Source: Spirochaetaceae bacterium
Lineage (GTDB): Bacteria; Spirochaetota; Spirochaetia; Treponematales; Breznakiellaceae
DNA length: 8,078 bases
NCBI GenBank assembly: GCA_031283025.1
Contig: JAITCP010000045.1
Span: 1-8,078, forward strand
Reading direction: 5' to 3'
The position numbers and the translations under genes were made by a program. Shown here in pieces: positions 5,943 through 8,078 of the stretch (positions are counted from its first letter, which is position 1; every line of letters begins with the position of its first letter). Below the pieces are notes generated by a model. That model did not search any database, had not been told where the DNA came from, and worked only from the letters and a program-made list of their open reading frames with translations.

Positions 5943-6224
5943 TTCTTCCGTAAGTTTTCAAGCGCCGGCCCACATCAGTCCAGGAGCAGTTCTTCCGTTG
6001 TTGCATCCCACGAGCGGGAATATGTTTCCCATGAACAGGCAAAAGCAAAGCATGACGACAGGCGTATTGCCAGCCAGGCCGTAACCTTGCAAATGTCGAT
6101 ATGCCCGGAATGTGTCCGCATATATATTTCGGGCGGAGTAACCCGCACACTTACCGCAGCAGACCGCAGCGGAGAACAAGCGGAAAAAATGCCCTCTGTA
6201 GGGGAGGGCCCTGAGCCGCAATAA
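5943..6224 (+). pseudogene. 5'-truncated remnant of a protein gene with HEQA and CPEC motifs
   Basis: The frame is open from just after a TGA (5940-5942) to a TAA (6222-6224) but has no usable start, only the 3' end of a gene. The readable part contains HEREYVSHEQAKAK (starting 6009), SQAVTLQMSICPEC (CPEC at 6102-6113) and RIYISGGVTRT. The HEQA motif and the later SGG resemble the core of SprA-related putative metalloproteases, where a HEQAH motif is usual; here the last position is Lys. From memory, spirochaete hypothetical proteins combine an N-terminal ISPEGRAAYER motif, as in the right-edge gene, with a CPECGRxYxSGG-like end. The remnant has Val in place of that Gly. R1 sits directly upstream, so this is probably a decayed duplicate of the right-edge gene that lost its 5' half. 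Function is unknown. Confidence 0.5.
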
Positions 6225-6289
6225 CGAACCCCGCTGCACCGGCAATTATCGCTTCTTACAGTAAAAAGTTTCTCCCATACAAGAAACTA

Positions 6290-6318
6290 TTGACAAATTA
6301 TCTAATATTTTCTAATAT
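6290..6318 (+). promoter_or_regulatory. Promoter of the ATPase gene, leaderless type, with direct repeat
   Basis: A perfect -35 TTGACA (6290-6295) is followed after 17 nt by TAATAT (6313-6318). The -10 ends 6 nt before the ATG, and no SD is present. TCTAATAT occurs twice, 10 bp apart (6301-6308 and 6311-6318), overlapping spacer and -10, which could be an operator for a repressor. Confidence 0.65.
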
Positions 6319-6324
6319 ATAAGA

Positions 6325-7548
6325 ATGATTGCTCGTAAGATATACATGGAAAAAATCCGCCTTTTTATGGGTAAACCGGTAGTTAAAGTGATTACCGGAA
6401 TGAGGCGCAGCGGCAAAAGCGTTATCCTTAAATTGCTCCGCGAGGAATTTTTGAAAAATAAAGTTTCAGATGAGAATATTGTATACCTTGACTTTGAATC
6501 GATGAGTACTGTCCCGCTTGCCAATGCAGACGAGTTATATTCCTATGTAATCAACAAGGCGACCCACAAGAATAAAAAACGTTTAGTTCTGATGCTTGAT
6601 GAAATACAGCAAATACAGGGCTGGGAAAAGGTGATTGGATCTTTACGCATCGATATAAATTGCGATATTTACATCACCGGCTCAAATAGCGGGCTTTTAT
6701 CCGCAGATATTGCCGCCGCGCTTGCGGGGCGTTTTGTGCAGATAAGGATACATACGCTTTCTTTTGCCGAACATTTGGATTTTACTGCGGGAATGGGAGA
6801 AGACCATGGGAAAGACCGCAACCGCCAGTTTGCGGATTTTCTGCGCTTTGGGGGCTTGCCCGGTATTCATGAAATGAATATCAATACTGATGCGGTTTAT
6901 CCGTATCTTTTGGACATATACAACTCGGTATTGTTAAAAGACGTTATCAGCCGTTACCGTATTCGTGATATTGAGCTTCTTGAACGGACTATTCATTTTC
7001 TGATGCACAATGTGGGAAATATTTTTTCGGCAAAGCGAATTTCGGATTTCCTGAAAAATCAAAACAGGCGTTTAAGCGTAGAAACTATTTATAATTATCT
7101 TGACGCGCTAGAATCGGCTTTTCTTATTCACAAGGTGAGCCGTTGGGATATAAAAGGGAAGCGTGTATTGGAAACGCTGGAAAAGTATTATTTTGAGGAT
7201 TTTGGCATAAAAAATGCGATTCTGGGCTACAGCGAAGATTCCATTTCAGGCTTATTGGAAAACGTGGTATATCTTGAACTGCGCCGCCGAGGTTACGAGA
7301 TATATGTTGGGCAGGGCGTTAATTACGAGATTGACTTTATCGCAGTCCGCCGTGATGAAACAGTTTATTTTCAAGTAACATATCTTCTTGCTTCTCCCGA
7401 AACAATCGAACGGGAATTTTCGCCTTTATTGAGCGTCAACGATAATTTTCCAAAATATGTACTTTCTCTTGATGAGGTAAACTTTAGCCGTAAAGGCATT
7501 ATTCATCGCAACATCCGCGACTGGCTTTTGGGGGAAAAACGGGCGTAA
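6325..7548 (+). CDS. AAA-type ATPase with DUF4143-like C-terminal domain
   Basis: This 407-residue protein belongs to the large AAA_14/DUF4143 family of prokaryotic P-loop ATPases, whose cellular role is unsettled. Walker A is GMRRSGKS (25-32), Walker B LMLDEIQ (89-95) and the sensor-1-like segment YITGSNS (116-122). AGRF (134-137) may carry an arginine finger. The region 205-280 looks like a helical, winged-helix-type linker. The C-terminal domain has the nuclease-fold-like pattern YYFEDFGIKNAI, LENVVYLELRRRGYEIYVG, EIDFIAV and YFQVTYLL. A Q350 stands where active PD-(D/E)XK nucleases have an acid two positions before lysine, and that lysine is missing, so cleavage activity is doubtful. The ATG at 6325 fits the family opening (I-x-R-x-x-Y) and lies 6 nt after a strong promoter. 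It is monocistronic and sits between two related repeats. Confidence 0.9.
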   Translation: MIARKIYMEKIRLFMGKPVVKVITGMRRSGKSVILKLLREEFLKNKVSDENIVYLDFESMSTVPLANADELYSYVINKATHKNKKRLVLMLDEIQQIQGWEKVIGSLRIDINCDIYITGSNSGLLSADIAAALAGRFVQIRIHTLSFAEHLDFTAGMGEDHGKDRNRQFADFLRFGGLPGIHEMNINTDAVYPYLLDIYNSVLLKDVISRYRIRDIELLERTIHFLMHNVGNIFSAKRISDFLKNQNRRLSVETIYNYLDALESAFLIHKVSRWDIKGKRVLETLEKYYFEDFGIKNAILGYSEDSISGLLENVVYLELRRRGYEIYVGQGVNYEIDFIAVRRDETVYFQVTYLLASPETIEREFSPLLSVNDNFPKYVLSLDEVNFSRKGIIHRNIRDWLLGEKRA

Positions 7549-7782
7549 AGATTTTTTTCCATAATTTCTCACGAAAATCACGAAGGGACAAAGATCACAA
7601 AGTTGAAGAAAAGGCGTTACTTTTGCGTTTATCTGTGTAACTTCAATAGTTACACCCCTTAGCGCCATACACCATGTTGTGATGACTGACGCTGGAGCGT
7701 GTACAGGCTGTTTGCGGCGGTTCGTGTGGCTCGTGGTAAAATTTCCCAAAAAACCAATTATAATGCGGTTGCCCTGGTCAAT
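7549..7782 (+). other. Intergenic stretch with degenerate phased repeats and a hairpin
   Basis: No gene is supported. TCACGAA occurs at 7569 and 7578 and a TCACAAAG variant at 7595, giving a loose 8-9 bp phase like the degenerate repeat at 1275-1308. A perfect 8-bp hairpin lies at 7635-7642/7648-7655 (loop tcaat). A TATAAT (7759-7764) has no matching -35. The ATPase stop is followed by a T-run (7552-7558) but only a poor stem, so termination is uncertain. Confidence 0.5.
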
Positions 7783-7844
7783 TTTACACGAAATTCCCGG
7801 GAAAAACGTGTTAATTTAGCACAAAAGCGCCAAATATTTGCAAA
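7783..7844 (+). repeat. Repeat R2, right copy of a ~63-bp direct repeat
   Basis: This matches R1 (5876-5939). It contains the palindrome ttcccgggaa (7793-7802), and its right end overlaps the -35-like TTGCAA of the right-edge gene. It lies 32 bp before that gene's ATG. Confidence 0.85.
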
Positions 7845-7867
7845 AATTAATAAAAGAATGGTATTAT
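7838..7867 (+). promoter_or_regulatory. Candidate promoter of the right-edge gene, leaderless type
   Basis: TTGCAA (7838-7843), 18 nt, then TATTAT (7862-7867), ending 9 nt before the ATG. No SD is present. Transcription would start within about 3 nt of the start codon. The -35 is part of repeat R2. Confidence 0.5.
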
Positions 7868-7876
7868 TGATATAAG

Positions 7877-8078
7877 ATGTATATCGATCGGGTTTTACCA
7901 TCCCTGTATGCTCCATCACCGTCTGCCGGGCAGGGTAATTCAATTACCCCGAATACTGAAATGTCCCCGAATGATTTTTCCGCCCCTGAACGTTTTCCTG
8001 CAAGGGTTCCATCCGGAGGCGTGGTGGTGGATATTTCCCCGGAAGGGCGGGCTGCCTATGAACGGAATTTCCCTGCGG
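7877..8078 (+). CDS. Uncharacterised protein, N-terminal part (runs off right edge)
   Basis: An open frame of 67 codons continues past the edge. It starts MYIDRVLPSLYAPSPS, then has a low-complexity stretch rich in Pro, Ser, Asn and Gly (residues 12-47), and reaches a more regular segment VVVDISPEGRAAYERNFP (49-66). There is no signal peptide or membrane segment. I do not recognise a named family, but an ISPEGRAAYER-like segment is familiar from spirochaete hypothetical proteins, whose C-terminus may resemble the remnant at 5943-6224. The ATG at 7877 is the only reasonable start: nearby upstream ATG and TTG codons run into TAA. It has promoter elements just upstream but no SD. The partial length limits any functional call. 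Confidence 0.6.
   Translation, partial: MYIDRVLPSLYAPSPSAGQGNSITPNTEMSPNDFSAPERFPARVPSGGVVVDISPEGRAAYERNFPA

Noticed and set aside
5905..6245. Minus-strand open frames opposite the gene remnant
   Set aside because: Their translations are Cys/Arg/Gly-rich without recognisable motifs, while the plus-strand frame carries coherent HEQA and CPEC segments.
7426..7943. Small minus-strand open frames over the end of the ATPase gene and the intergenic DNA
   Set aside because: No SD, no recognisable motifs, and they overlap a real gene and repeat DNA.

Overview
The window looks like chromosomal DNA of a spirochaete, most likely a Treponema of the insect-gut type. This is inferred from the style of the RuvA, trigger factor, ClpP, ClpX and NadE proteins and from the many structured intergenic repeats; no search was run. 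Housekeeping genes, most with good Shine-Dalgarno (SD) sites, alternate with accessory DNA rich in repeats.

Left part (1-1334): the 5' end of ruvA runs off the left edge on the minus strand. Next to it is a VapBC-like toxin-antitoxin pair (PIN-domain toxin 422-856, antitoxin 840-1100). The pair is bracketed by two exact 45-bp copies of a hairpin element in opposite orientation (376-420 and 1184-1228). A related hairpin lies at 315-349.

Centre (1335-4970): a minus-strand protein quality-control block in the order tRNA-Leu(UAG), tig, clpP, clpX. clpP and clpX overlap by 17 bp. tig and clpP are separated by about 300 bp holding two tandem copies of a ~125-bp structured repeat, each able to fold into a three-way junction plus extra hairpins. 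Trigger factor receives nascent chains at the ribosome, and ClpXP unfolds and degrades proteins, so the block couples folding and degradation.

Right part (4971-8078), all plus strand: nadE (ammonia-dependent NAD+ synthetase); a ~63-bp repeat copy (R1); a 5'-truncated gene remnant with HEQA and CPEC motifs; an AAA-type ATPase with a DUF4143-like C-terminus; a second copy of the repeat (R2); and the 5' end of an uncharacterised protein gene that continues past the right edge. R1 precedes the remnant as R2 precedes the intact gene, so the two may be duplicates separated by the ATPase gene.

Three genes (ruvA, the ATPase and the right-edge gene) have promoter-like -10 boxes only 6-9 nt before the ATG and no SD, which suggests leaderless transcripts. 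The other protein genes with visible starts (antitoxin, clpP, clpX, tig, nadE) have clear SD sites, except the toxin, which is translationally coupled.
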